A stretch of 64,000 nt of DNA from JAOUGY01 sp963792365 (GTDB lineage: Bacteria > Actinomycetota > Acidimicrobiia > Spongiisociales > ZC4RG35): contig CAWBVW010000001.1 of assembly GCA_963792365.1 (NCBI GenBank), positions 806,001 through 870,000 on the forward strand, given 5' to 3'. Shown here in pieces: positions 35,201 through 42,798 of this stretch. Made by a program: the position numbers and the translations under genes. Under the pieces are notes generated by a model. The model made no database searches, was not told where the DNA came from, and saw only the letters and a list, made by a program, of their open reading frames with translations. The first letter of the stretch is position 1; every line of letters starts with the position of its first letter.

Positions 35201-35750
35201 CACCGGTGGTCAGGCGTCGAAGGCCACACCACGAGCAGCCGTGGCGAAGTTCGCAGCCGGGGGCAAAACCACCGGCAAGAAGGACCTCGGTCAGATCGCG
35301 ATGAGCTATGGGAACGTCTACGTCGCGCAGGTGGCGATGGGCGCCAACATGACCCAGGTGGTCCGGGCATTTGCGGAGGCAGAGGCACACGAAGGCGTGT
35401 CGCTCATCATCGCCTACAGCCCGTGCATCGCACACGGCATCGAGATGTCGACGCAGATGAGCCATCAGAAGGAGGCGACCGACAGTGGCTACTGGCCGCT
35501 GTTCCGTTACGACCCGAGCCGCGAGTCCGCGGGTGACCCGGGCCTTCGCCTCGACAGCCGCAAACCCACGATGACCTTCGCCGACTTCGCTGCAAAGGAG
35601 GCGCGGTTCGCGATGCTCTCGAGAGTGAATCCGGGCTCCGCCTCGGAGCTCATGTCCCGAGCGCAACAGGACATCGACGATCGCTGGCATCTGTACGAGC
35701 AGATGGTCACGATCCACCGCACGGCCGAATACGCCGAGGTGGAGGAATGA
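32214..35750 (+). CDS. nifJ: pyruvate:ferredoxin (flavodoxin) oxidoreductase, single-chain
   Basis: 1178 aa, the normal full length. It converts pyruvate + CoA to acetyl-CoA + CO2 with two low-potential electrons. Domains: N-terminal YPITPASPMGELAD (domain I), domains II-III, two ferredoxin motifs CIDCARCALVCPH (about 687) and CTGCGVCVDICPAK (about 740), CSGCGETPY (about 814, third cluster), and the TPP site GDGWAYDIGFGGLDH (about 963) with DTEVYSNTGGQ. GTG start behind AAAGGA. Followed by a PyrD-like gene. Confidence 0.96.
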   Translation: MSEFAMLDGNEAAARVAHALSEVIAIYPITPASPMGELADAWSQQGKPNLWGVVPDVVEMQSEAGAAGAVHGSLQAGALTTTFTASQGLLLMLPNMFKIAGELSPAVIHVAARSVATHALSIFGDHSDVMATRQTGFAMLASASVQEAHDMALISHAATLRSRLPFMHFFDGFRTSHEVNKVELIPREVLTEMIDEHLIADHRLRALSPLHPVIRGTAQNPDVFFQAREACNPYYLAVPEIVQTEMDTFARLTGRSYRLFDYIGSPDAERVVVIMGSGAGAVSEAVEAMSKAGQKVGAIVVRLFRPFDTAALLAALPPSTTSVAVLDRTKEPGATGEPLYQDVVTAAFEAGRPLRIIGGRYGLSSKEFTPPMVRSIFEELAKPDPKNHFTVGIVDDVTHTHLDVDPEWNEPDDVVRAVFYGFGSDGTVGANKSSVKIIGDHTDLHAQGYFVYDSKKSGSRTISHLRFGPRPITSSYLVSQATFVACHQWNFLDQIDPLELSAPGSTFLLNSPYAADEVWDHLPGDVQRTIIEKNIDLWVVDAQGIATDVGLGGRVNTVLQTCFFKLTRVLPIDEAVSAIKTQIEKTYGKRGEVVVRRNTAAIDRALEGLARVQVPAEATNEPKRITVVPADAPDFVQRVTAMMIAGKGDLLPVSALPVDGTFPTATTQYEKRSIAQEIPIWDPEICIDCARCALVCPHAAIRIKVYDPADATASVPSKEATGREWDGQLLTIQVAPDDCTGCGVCVDICPAKSKEAVKHKAINMEPKLDHLEVERDRFDAFLAIPEPARADVKLDTVKGSQLITPLFEYSGACSGCGETPYLKLLTQLAGDRMMVANATGCSSIYGGNLPTTPWAVDLAGNGPAWANSLFEDNAEFGLGMRLAVDAMDQDARLLVTAMAPELGQLAVDILDADQSDEQGITAQRARVAELKQRLAGMEGILPRRLEGVANSLIRTSVWIVGGDGWAYDIGFGGLDHVLASGRNVNILVLDTEVYSNTGGQASKATPRAAVAKFAAGGKTTGKKDLGQIAMSYGNVYVAQVAMGANMTQVVRAFAEAEAHEGVSLIIAYSPCIAHGIEMSTQMSHQKEATDSGYWPLFRYDPSRESAGDPGLRLDSRKPTMTFADFAAKEARFAMLSRVNPGSASELMSRAQQDIDDRWHLYEQMVTIHRTAEYAEVEE

Positions 35751-35809
35751 CCGGTGAACCAGTCCACAATCCGAACGGAGCTTCGGACGGGCCAGGAGCG
35801 GGAGGAAAG

Positions 35810-36832
35810 ATGAACCCAGATCTCACGACCAAGTACCTGGGTTTGGAACTTGCACATCCGGTGGTGCCTTCGGCTTCACCTGCCACAAGCGATCTCGACC
35901 GCCTGATCGCACTCGAGGAGGCCGGGGCTCCGGCGGTGGTCCTGCCGTCGTTGTTCGAAGAGCAGATCGAGCACGAAGCCATGGCGATCCACTTCGGGAT
36001 CGACTTCGGCGCCGAGTCGTTCCCGGAGGCCACGGACGGCTACTTCCCCGAAATCGACGAATACAACGCGGGGCCAACCGACTACCTGAGCCTGGTTCAC
36101 GGCGCCAAGCGCGAACTGTCGATTCCGGTGATCGCGAGTCTCAACGGCACCACCCGGGGCGGGTGGACTCTGTACGCCCGCATCCTGGAGGACGTCGGCA
36201 TCGACGCACTCGAGCTCAACATCTATCTGGTCGCCACCGACGTCGACACCACCTCCGAGACCGTGGAACGTCAGTATCTGGAGTTGGTCGCCGAGGTGCG
36301 CCGAGCGGTCGGCATCCCGGTGGCCGTGAAAGTGGGGCCGTTCTTCTCGGCGATGGGACACATGGCGAAACGCCTGGTGGACGCCGGCGCCGACGGTCTG
36401 GTGTTGTTCAACCGGTTCTATCAGCCCGATTTCGACCTGGACACCCTCGAGGTTGCACCCAACCTGAAGCTGTCCACCCCCGATGAGCTGAGACTGGTGT
36501 TGCGGTGGATGGCGATCCTGTCGGGCCGGGTCGAAGCCGACCTGGCGGCAACGACAGGCGTGCACACGGCAGAAGAGGTCGTCAAGCTCATCCTGGCCGG
36601 CGCCGACGTGACGATGGTCGCATCAGCTCTGCTCCGCCATGGTCCGGCGCACCTCAACACACTGGTCGAGGGCCTTCGTTCATGGCTGTGGACCAACGAG
36701 TACAAGTCGGTCAGCCAGGCACGCGGCAGCCTCAGCCAGCGCAATTCGCCCGACCCCGGGGCATTCGAAAGGGCCAACTACATGAAGAGCCTCATCAGCT
36801 ACTCGTCGGATTGGCTGGCCGGCCAGGTCTGA
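35810..36832 (+). CDS. dihydroorotate-dehydrogenase-like FMN protein
   Basis: 340 aa from ATG 35810, which has GGGAGG 4 nt upstream; the earlier ATG 35747 overlapping nifJ lacks such a site. PyrD-like barrel: YLGLELAHPVVPSASPATSDLD, IPVIASLNGTTRGGW, LELNIY, IPVAVKVGPFF, ADGLVLFNRFYQPDFDL, TGVHTAEEVVKLILAGADVTM. Genes of this kind often follow nifJ, so a pyruvate- or ferredoxin-linked role is likelier than pyrimidine synthesis (inference). Confidence 0.85.
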   Translation: MNPDLTTKYLGLELAHPVVPSASPATSDLDRLIALEEAGAPAVVLPSLFEEQIEHEAMAIHFGIDFGAESFPEATDGYFPEIDEYNAGPTDYLSLVHGAKRELSIPVIASLNGTTRGGWTLYARILEDVGIDALELNIYLVATDVDTTSETVERQYLELVAEVRRAVGIPVAVKVGPFFSAMGHMAKRLVDAGADGLVLFNRFYQPDFDLDTLEVAPNLKLSTPDELRLVLRWMAILSGRVEADLAATTGVHTAEEVVKLILAGADVTMVASALLRHGPAHLNTLVEGLRSWLWTNEYKSVSQARGSLSQRNSPDPGAFERANYMKSLISYSSDWLAGQV

Positions 36833-36856
36833 GCTCTCGGAACGGACTCGACGAAC

Positions 36857-36891
36857 GAGAGAAGCGACCCGACGTTCGGGCCGCTTCTCTC
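36857..36891. terminator. bidirectional terminator hairpin
   Basis: GAGAGAAGCG/CGCTTCTCTC (10 bp), an A-C mismatch, CCCGA/TCGGG (5 bp) and a CGT loop. It lies between the convergent PyrD-like and Septum_form genes. Confidence 0.75.
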
Positions 36892-36912
36892 ATAGTCGAC
36901 TGAACCTCGTGC

Positions 36913-37365
36913 TCAGCGCTGAGACCCTTGCATCGAGGCTTCGAGCTTCGACTGGTCCAGCGCATACAAAGCGCACACCACCTCGTGATCTCCGTCTTCC
37001 CAGCCCGTCGCCGTCGGGGTGAGCGGGAACACATCGAGCTCCGAGTCGAGGTAGGGGATACCGACGTAGTCCTCGAACGCGGAACCCGTGCACAACTCCA
37101 TCGCCTGGTCGAACACGGCATCTTGTCCTGGGAAATCGCCGTCTTCCAGCTGGAACAGCGCAAAGACCTCGTTGTCGTGGGGCTCGGTGCAGTCGCGATC
37201 GGGCACCGTGCTCACCTCTTCACCGGCATCGGGCTCGTCGTCGAAACACAGCCCAACGTCCATGGAGAACACCGACTGATCCACGAGCCCGCCGACCGTG
37301 TCGGCCACCGAACCACAGGCCGTGGCGACCACCGCCATGACCAACAACATCATCATTCGTCTCAT
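36913..37365 (-). CDS. Septum_form-domain lipoprotein
   Basis: 150 aa from ATG 37365 (GGAAGG upstream). Lipobox MAVVATAC, then a domain with DVGLCFDD, VPDRDCTEPHDNEVFALFQL, FEDYVG, PTATGWEDGDHEVVCALY. The four Cys residues and the EPHDxEV block are the Septum_form hallmark of actinobacterial secreted proteins. The exact role is unknown. Confidence 0.8.
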   Translation of the reverse strand: MRRMMMLLVMAVVATACGSVADTVGGLVDQSVFSMDVGLCFDDEPDAGEEVSTVPDRDCTEPHDNEVFALFQLEDGDFPGQDAVFDQAMELCTGSAFEDYVGIPYLDSELDVFPLTPTATGWEDGDHEVVCALYALDQSKLEASMQGSQR

Positions 37366-37385
37366 CAGACAACCTTCCGGATTGC

Positions 37386-37413
37386 TCATCTAGATGAATC
37401 GACCCCGATCGGG
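37386..37413. promoter_or_regulatory. two palindromes in the divergent lipoprotein/thiolase promoter
   Basis: TCATCTAGATGA (37386-37397) and CCCGATCGGG (37404-37413) are both perfect. They lie directly upstream of a CATCAT -10-like box that is 6 nt from the thiolase ATG. They may bind a repressor of the CoA gene block; no regulator is encoded beside them. Confidence 0.35.
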
Positions 37414-37425
37414 CATCATTGAGAC

Positions 37426-38634
37426 ATGAATTCAGTCTTTTTGGTCGACGCTGCCCGCACACCGATGGGGAGGATCGGGGGTCAGCTCGCACACGTGAGA
37501 CCCGATGACCTTGCTGCTCACGTCATCCGCGGCCTGCTCCAGCGCCACCCGGACCTGGAAGGCACGGCCATCGAGGACGTCGTGTGGGGAGCAGCGAACC
37601 AGGCGGGCGAAGACAACCGGAACGTCGCTCGGATGGCCGCCCTGCTCGCCGATCTCCCGGTCACGGTTCCCGGAGTCACCGTGAACCGCCTGTGCGGTTC
37701 GGGCCTCCAGGCTGTGATCGCGGCCGGTCAGGCGCTCTCCGGGGGATGGGGCGAAGTGATGATCGCCGGCGGCTCCGAATCCATGAGCCGCGCTCCCCTG
37801 GTGATCGCCAAGCCGAACAAGGCCTTTCCGACGGGAGTTCCCGACGTTGCCGATTCCACACTCGGATGGAGATTCGTGAATCCCAAGATGCGCCGGCTGC
37901 ACGGCTGTCTTGCGATGGGAGAGACCGCCGAAGAGGTGGCCGACCGATACCACGTGTCCCGTGACGATCAGGACGCCTTCGCCCTCCGATCCCATCAGAG
38001 GGCGGTGGCAGCCCAAGAGGCCGGCAGGTTCGACGATGAGATCCTCCTCGTCGAGGCACCCCAGGACGATCGCGGCCGCACGGTCGCCATCGTGGACTCG
38101 GACGAGGGTCCCCGCAAGGACACGAATCTCGAGGTCCTGGCCGGCCTTCGGGCGGTGTTTCGCCAAGGTGGGACCGTCACGGCCGGGAACGCTTCACCGA
38201 TGAACGACGGGGCGGCCGCCACCATGCTCGCAACCGAAGCGGGTGTCGAGCGCCACGGTTTCACGCCGATGGCACGCCTGATGGCCGGTGCGGCAGCAGG
38301 CGTGGAACCGGACATCATGGGCATCGGGCCAGTTCCCGCCAGCCGCAAGGCGCTCGAGCGGGCAGGAATCACCGCCGATGATCTCGACCTCGTGGAGCTC
38401 AACGAAGCGTTCGCCGCACAGTCACTTGCCTGCGTCCGCGAGCTCGGGCTGGACCCTGAGAGAGTGAACGTCAACGGCGGAGCGATAGCGCTGGGGCATC
38501 CGCTGGGCGCGTCTGGCGCAAGAATCCTGACCACCCTCGTCCACGAGTTGCGGCGCCGGGGTGGCCGCTACGGGCTCGCCACCATGTGCATCGGGGTCGG
38601 ACAGGGCATCGCCCTCGTGATCGAGGCCGTATGA
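37426..38634 (+). CDS. acetyl-CoA C-acyltransferase (thiolase)
   Basis: 402 aa. The active-site nucleophile is C90 (VNRLCGSGLQAV); the other residues are H358 (GHPLGASGARI) and C388 (CIGVGQG). Family features include ANQAGEDNRNVARMA, GGSESMSRAP and NGGAIALGHPLG. It could cleave 3-ketoacyl-CoA or condense acetyl-CoA; the degradative form is suggested by the CoA transferase, SDR and MaoC genes following. Its stop overlaps the CoA transferase start by 4 bp. Confidence 0.94.
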   Translation: MNSVFLVDAARTPMGRIGGQLAHVRPDDLAAHVIRGLLQRHPDLEGTAIEDVVWGAANQAGEDNRNVARMAALLADLPVTVPGVTVNRLCGSGLQAVIAAGQALSGGWGEVMIAGGSESMSRAPLVIAKPNKAFPTGVPDVADSTLGWRFVNPKMRRLHGCLAMGETAEEVADRYHVSRDDQDAFALRSHQRAVAAQEAGRFDDEILLVEAPQDDRGRTVAIVDSDEGPRKDTNLEVLAGLRAVFRQGGTVTAGNASPMNDGAAATMLATEAGVERHGFTPMARLMAGAAAGVEPDIMGIGPVPASRKALERAGITADDLDLVELNEAFAAQSLACVRELGLDPERVNVNGGAIALGHPLGASGARILTTLVHELRRRGGRYGLATMCIGVGQGIALVIEAV

Positions 38635-39731
38635 GCACAGGGGCCAACCCACCGATCGGCGCCACGCCTGCGCCACTCGCAGGGATCCGGGTCGTCGAGT
38701 TCACCAATCTGATCGCCGGACCGTACGCGGGCATGATGCTGGCGGACTTGGGCGCCGAGGTTCTCAAGGTGGAGCCGCCAACCGGTGATCTCGGGAGGGG
38801 CTTCGGACCATACGTGGACGGAGAATCGGCCTTCTTCCTGGCAGCCAATCGGGGCAAGCGCTCGATCGTGCTCGATCTCCGCTCCGACGACGGCAAACGT
38901 GATGCGTTCGAGCTGGCGACGACAGCCGACGTGGTGCTCCACAACCTGCGGGCGGGGGCGATGGAGCGGGCCGGACTGGGCGAGGACGACGTGCGCGGGG
39001 CGAACCCCAGTGTGGTCTACGCGGTCGTGTCGGCGTTCTCGCCCGATTCCGACAGGGCCGGCATCGACGTCGTGTTCCAGGCCGAGTCGGGAATGATCTC
39101 GATCTCGGGCGACGAGGGGCAGCCGCTGTCGAAGACGGCCACGACGATCGGAGACTATCTCGCCGGGACCAACGCGGCGGTGGCGATCTGCGCCGCGCTC
39201 GTGGAACGGGCCGCAACCGGGGTTGGGCGGCGACTCGACGTCAGCCTGAGAGACGGGCTTTTCGCCGTGCAAGCAGGGTGGAACGCACTCGCGTTCGCAT
39301 CGGGTCAGCAGCCTAGGCGGAGGGGAACGGCCTCGCCCTACCTCGCCCCGAACCAGACTTTCCGGGCGTCGGATGGGCACTTCGCATTGGCGATCGTGTC
39401 GGAACGGCACTGGCGCATGTTGTGCGAAGTGCTCGATCGGCCCGACCTGAACGAGCGGTTCCCCGACAACGAGTCCCGGATGGCGAACGTCGACGAACTC
39501 GGCGACGAGCTGGACCAGATCTTCGGCACTGCCACAGCGGACAGTTGGGTGACTCGTCTGGGCGAAGCCGGCCTCCCGGTAGGCCACGTACGCTCCCTGC
39601 TGGGGGCCTTCGAGGCCGCGCCTCACATGCGTCTCGAACTCGGCATCATGCCCATCACTGGATCGGCCATCTCCATCGACGGCCATCAGATCGGCTACAC
39701 GACGCGTGCGCCAAAGCTCGGCGAGGGTTGA
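38631..39731 (+). CDS. family III CoA transferase (CaiB/BaiF)
   Basis: 366 aa. It moves CoA between carboxylic acids through an aspartyl-CoA intermediate; the Asp is in TTIGDYLAGTNAAVAI (about 180). N-terminal LAGIRVVEFTNLIAGPYAGMMLADLGAEVLKVEPP and RGKRSIVLDLRSDDG are typical. The acid substrate is unknown. Coupled to the thiolase by ATGA. Confidence 0.92.
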   Translation: MSTGANPPIGATPAPLAGIRVVEFTNLIAGPYAGMMLADLGAEVLKVEPPTGDLGRGFGPYVDGESAFFLAANRGKRSIVLDLRSDDGKRDAFELATTADVVLHNLRAGAMERAGLGEDDVRGANPSVVYAVVSAFSPDSDRAGIDVVFQAESGMISISGDEGQPLSKTATTIGDYLAGTNAAVAICAALVERAATGVGRRLDVSLRDGLFAVQAGWNALAFASGQQPRRRGTASPYLAPNQTFRASDGHFALAIVSERHWRMLCEVLDRPDLNERFPDNESRMANVDELGDELDQIFGTATADSWVTRLGEAGLPVGHVRSLLGAFEAAPHMRLELGIMPITGSAISIDGHQIGYTTRAPKLGEG

Positions 39732-39836
39732 CCATTGCGCGTCACGGAGGGTCGGAGCCGGTGTCCAGGGCCACCGGGTGTGGAGTCGCCGGTGACACTC
39801 CGATCACGCCTCGGCCACCCGGCCTCGGACCGGCTA

Positions 39837-39862
39837 GTGCTGACCCGCCGGCGGCTCAGCAC
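39837..39862. terminator. hairpin after the CoA transferase gene
   Basis: GTGCTGA (39837-39843) pairs with TCAGCAC (39856-39862); the loop is itself the palindrome CCGCCGGCGG. There is no U run. It separates the thiolase/CoA-transferase pair from the next operon. Confidence 0.4.
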
Positions 39863-39910
39863 CATCCTCGCTCACGCAAGAACGATCAGCACCCATTAGC
39901 GTCCGACGGC

Positions 39911-40333
39911 ATGACACTGCGTGTGCCAACACCGTGGGAACCGGCGTTCGATAGCCCTCGGTCGCTGGTCTTTGCCGCCTCGGATGTCTCCGACGACTGG
40001 GACCACGTGTCCGCTGAGCTGACAGTGGCTTTCGAGCTTTCGCAGTCGGCCGCCCGAGACGGCCGGGCCATCACGTACATCGTGCACAACGACGATCTTC
40101 TGGGACGGCGTGGATCGGGGAGGGCGATGGTGGCGACCGGGCTGCTGTCCGCTGCACGAACCGCCGCGGTCGAGCTGGCGAAGGCGTCCGTTCCTGTGAA
40201 CGTCTTGGCCGTCGAAGACGACACCACGCCCGAAACGATCGCCAGGTGGGTTGAGCTGCTGGCCGAGCCCGGCGGGCCGACCGGTGAGTTGATACACCTC
40301 GGTCCCGGCCATATCGGAAAGGCACTCGCATGA
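39911..40333 (+). CDS. SDR-like protein lacking the catalytic half (pseudoenzyme)
   Basis: 140 aa. The segment GRAMVATGLLSAARTAAVELAKASVPVNVLAVED resembles the helix after the catalytic Tyr in short-chain dehydrogenases, but there is no TGxxxGIG cofactor loop and no YxxxK. A TAGCGT box 8 nt before the ATG supports a real start. Its stop overlaps the start of the complete SDR by 4 bp, so it may be a non-catalytic partner of that enzyme. It could also be a degenerating duplicate. Confidence 0.6.
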   Translation: MTLRVPTPWEPAFDSPRSLVFAASDVSDDWDHVSAELTVAFELSQSAARDGRAITYIVHNDDLLGRRGSGRAMVATGLLSAARTAAVELAKASVPVNVLAVEDDTTPETIARWVELLAEPGGPTGELIHLGPGHIGKALA

Positions 40334-41037
40334 GCACTGCCGTAGTGACGGGCGCCGCACGGGGTATCGGCCGTGCCATCGCCACCAGACTCGCCGCCGA
40401 CGGGCACAGGCTGGTGATCGTGGACCTGGCACCGACCCTTGCCGAGACCGCCGTGGAATTGGAGCGCTCGGGGGCCGAGGTCGTTCCCGTCCAGGTGGAC
40501 CTGACAGGCGCAGATGGGATCGAGCAGGTGGTTGCGGCCGGGGAGGGAACGGTCGACCTACTCGTGAACAATGCCGGCATCACCCGGGACGCCCGGCTCG
40601 TCAACATGGCGTCCGACGACTTCGACGCCGTGCTCCGGGTGAATCTCGGCGCAACCTACCGGCTCACACGAGCGCTGATCTCGTCGTTGACCGATGGCGC
40701 GTCGATCGTCACACTCGCCTCGCGTGCGTATCTCGGCAACTTCGGGCAGTACAACTACTCGATGTCGAAGGGGGCGTTGGTCGGAATGACCAGGGCGATG
40801 GCCCTGGAACTAGCTCCACGAGTCAGAGCGAACGCAATCGCCCCGGGATTGATCGGAACCGAGATGGCCATGGGCATTCCCGAGGAGATCCGCCAGAAGA
40901 TGGTGGCCGCGATCCCGCTGAACCGCATGGGCCGGCCCGACGAGGTGGCTTCCCTCGTGTCGTTCCTCGGCTCGGACCAGGCCTCGTACATCACCGGCCA
41001 GGTGGTGGTCATCGGCGGCGGCAGGAGCTTCACGTGA
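40330..41037 (+). CDS. short-chain dehydrogenase/reductase (FabG-like)
   Basis: 235 aa. Cofactor motif VVTGAARGIGRAIA, NNAG at 80-83, catalytic S131, and Y143-S-M-S-K147. C-terminal YITGQVVVIGGGRSFT is FabG-like. It probably oxidises or reduces a 3-hydroxyacyl (CoA or ACP) group. Overlaps both neighbours by 4 bp. Confidence 0.9.
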   Translation: MSTAVVTGAARGIGRAIATRLAADGHRLVIVDLAPTLAETAVELERSGAEVVPVQVDLTGADGIEQVVAAGEGTVDLLVNNAGITRDARLVNMASDDFDAVLRVNLGATYRLTRALISSLTDGASIVTLASRAYLGNFGQYNYSMSKGALVGMTRAMALELAPRVRANAIAPGLIGTEMAMGIPEEIRQKMVAAIPLNRMGRPDEVASLVSFLGSDQASYITGQVVVIGGGRSFT

Positions 41038-42773
41038 GCGGACATCGGCCTCGAGTCCTCATCTGTGACCCGATCGCAGAGGTCGGAGCCGACCTGCTGC
41101 GTCGTTACTGCGACGTCGACCTGATCGAGAAACCTGACGAGGACCAGTTGGTCGAAATCATCGATGAGTACGACGCAGTGATCGTTCGGTCGGCGACCAA
41201 GATCACCGGGCGGGTGATCGCCCACGGCGGGCGACTCCGAGTGATCGCACGAGCGGGAGCGGGCCTCGACTCGATCGACGTCGAAGCGGCCGTGGACGCC
41301 GGAATCGAGGTCGTCAACAGTCCTGATGCCAACACGCTCGCCGTGGCCGAGCTGACGCTGGGCCTCATGCTTTCGCTCGCCAGGAAGATCCCGCAGGCCG
41401 ATACAGCCCTCAAACAGGGGCGATGGGCGAAGGCCGAGCTCATGGGCTCGGGGCTCTCGGGCAAGACACTGGGCATCATCGGATTCGGGCGGATCGGCCA
41501 GGCAGTCGCAGCCAGGGCGTCGGCGTTCGGGATGCGTGTCGTCACCAACCAGCATCGACCGACACCAGAGCTCACGATGGAACATGGCGTCGCGGCGATG
41601 GACCTCTACGACCTCTTGGCCGAGTCCGACTACGTCACCCTTCACGTACCCGCGCGCCCCGAGACCGAGGGCCTCATCGGCGCCGACGAACTCGCAGCCA
41701 TGAAGCCCACTGCGTATCTCGTCAACACGTCGAGGGGGTCCATGCTCGACGAGACCGCGCTTCTCGACGCCCTGGACCACAACGTGATCGCCGGTGCCGG
41801 CCTGGACGTCTTCGCCGTCGAGCCGGCGGTCGAGAATCCGCTGGCCGCTCATCCCAAGGTCATCGCGACCCCGCACATCGGAGCGAGCACCGAAGATGCT
41901 CAGGCCCGCGCCGCCATCGATGTGTGCGAGCAGATCCTCGACCGGCTCGTGGACGTGGAACCTCCACAGGTATTGCCGCTGCGATTCGTCGAGGTCGAGC
42001 AGATGGTTCCGCACGAGACGGTGGATCAGAAGCGATCAGGCCGCCTCGCCGCGCGAATGAAGGAAGACGGGTTCTTGAGGAACCCGCCGCTCGTCGCTCC
42101 TGTCGACGATCGGTGGGTGGTCCTCGATGGCGCGACTCGGTCTGATGCTCTCCGCCAGCTCGGCTATCGCCATGCAGTGGTCCAAGACGTCGCCGTGGGC
42201 GAAGGGGTGTCGCTCGAGACGTGGCATCACGTGGTCCGCATGATCGAGCCGGATGCCCTCATCGATGTCTTGCGAGCCGTTGCTGGCGTGACGATCGAGG
42301 AGGTGGAGGACGACCCGGCCAGCCGCGCAATCGAATACGGCGGGATTTGCTCGGTCCTGACTGTCGATGGTCGAGGCTTCGTCGTGCATGCGCAGCCCGG
42401 TACCAATCGGTTCGATGCGCTCGCGGCCGTGGCCGACGCCTACATCGGCGCAGCAACGGTCTCGAGAAACCTGGAGCGCAGCGTGCGCGCTCTTGCAGGG
42501 TGGTACCCCGACATGGTGGCACTCGTCGAGTACCCGCAGTTCACGGTGGAACAGGTCCTGCTGGCGGCAGGCTCCGGCCGTCTTCTTCCTGCCGGTGTGA
42601 CGCGATTCCTCATCCCCGGCCGAGTGCTGCGTCTCGACATCCCCCTATCGATGTTGGAAGACGAGCGATCGCTGGACGAGAAGAACCGATGGCTCCACGA
42701 CTACCTCTCCGAGAAGGAACGGCGCGGCAAGATCCGCTACTACCGCGAGCCCGTGTACCTGCTCGACGAGTGA
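41034..42773 (+). CDS. fusion of phosphoglycerate-dehydrogenase-type domain with SbnI/SerK-like serine kinase domain
   Basis: 579 aa. Residues 1-305 form a D-2-hydroxyacid dehydrogenase of the SerA kind: NAD loop GFGRIG (150-155), catalytic R234 (NTSRG), E263 (DVFAVEP), H281 (TPHIGAST). The usual ACT and ASB domains are absent. Residues 313-579 instead resemble ParB/Srx-fold free-serine kinases (SbnI, archaeal SerK): VPHETVD with E328, VVLDGATRSDALRQLGY, PAGVTRFLIPGRVLRLDIPL and the end RYYREPVYLLDE. Such kinases make O-phosphoserine from serine and ADP. The GTG start overlaps the SDR by 4 bp. Both halves could feed phosphoserine; the kinase His of DGxHR is Thr here. Confidence 0.8.
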   Translation: MSGHRPRVLICDPIAEVGADLLRRYCDVDLIEKPDEDQLVEIIDEYDAVIVRSATKITGRVIAHGGRLRVIARAGAGLDSIDVEAAVDAGIEVVNSPDANTLAVAELTLGLMLSLARKIPQADTALKQGRWAKAELMGSGLSGKTLGIIGFGRIGQAVAARASAFGMRVVTNQHRPTPELTMEHGVAAMDLYDLLAESDYVTLHVPARPETEGLIGADELAAMKPTAYLVNTSRGSMLDETALLDALDHNVIAGAGLDVFAVEPAVENPLAAHPKVIATPHIGASTEDAQARAAIDVCEQILDRLVDVEPPQVLPLRFVEVEQMVPHETVDQKRSGRLAARMKEDGFLRNPPLVAPVDDRWVVLDGATRSDALRQLGYRHAVVQDVAVGEGVSLETWHHVVRMIEPDALIDVLRAVAGVTIEEVEDDPASRAIEYGGICSVLTVDGRGFVVHAQPGTNRFDALAAVADAYIGAATVSRNLERSVRALAGWYPDMVALVEYPQFTVEQVLLAAGSGRLLPAGVTRFLIPGRVLRLDIPLSMLEDERSLDEKNRWLHDYLSEKERRGKIRYYREPVYLLDE

Positions 42774-42798
42774 GTCGGTACCCGCTTACGCTGGCGCC

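Noticed and set aside
35747..35809. upstream start of the PyrD-like gene overlapping nifJ
   Set aside because: The ATG at 35810 has a near-ideal GGGAGG site and matches the family N-terminus; the extension is Gly/Pro-rich without homology.
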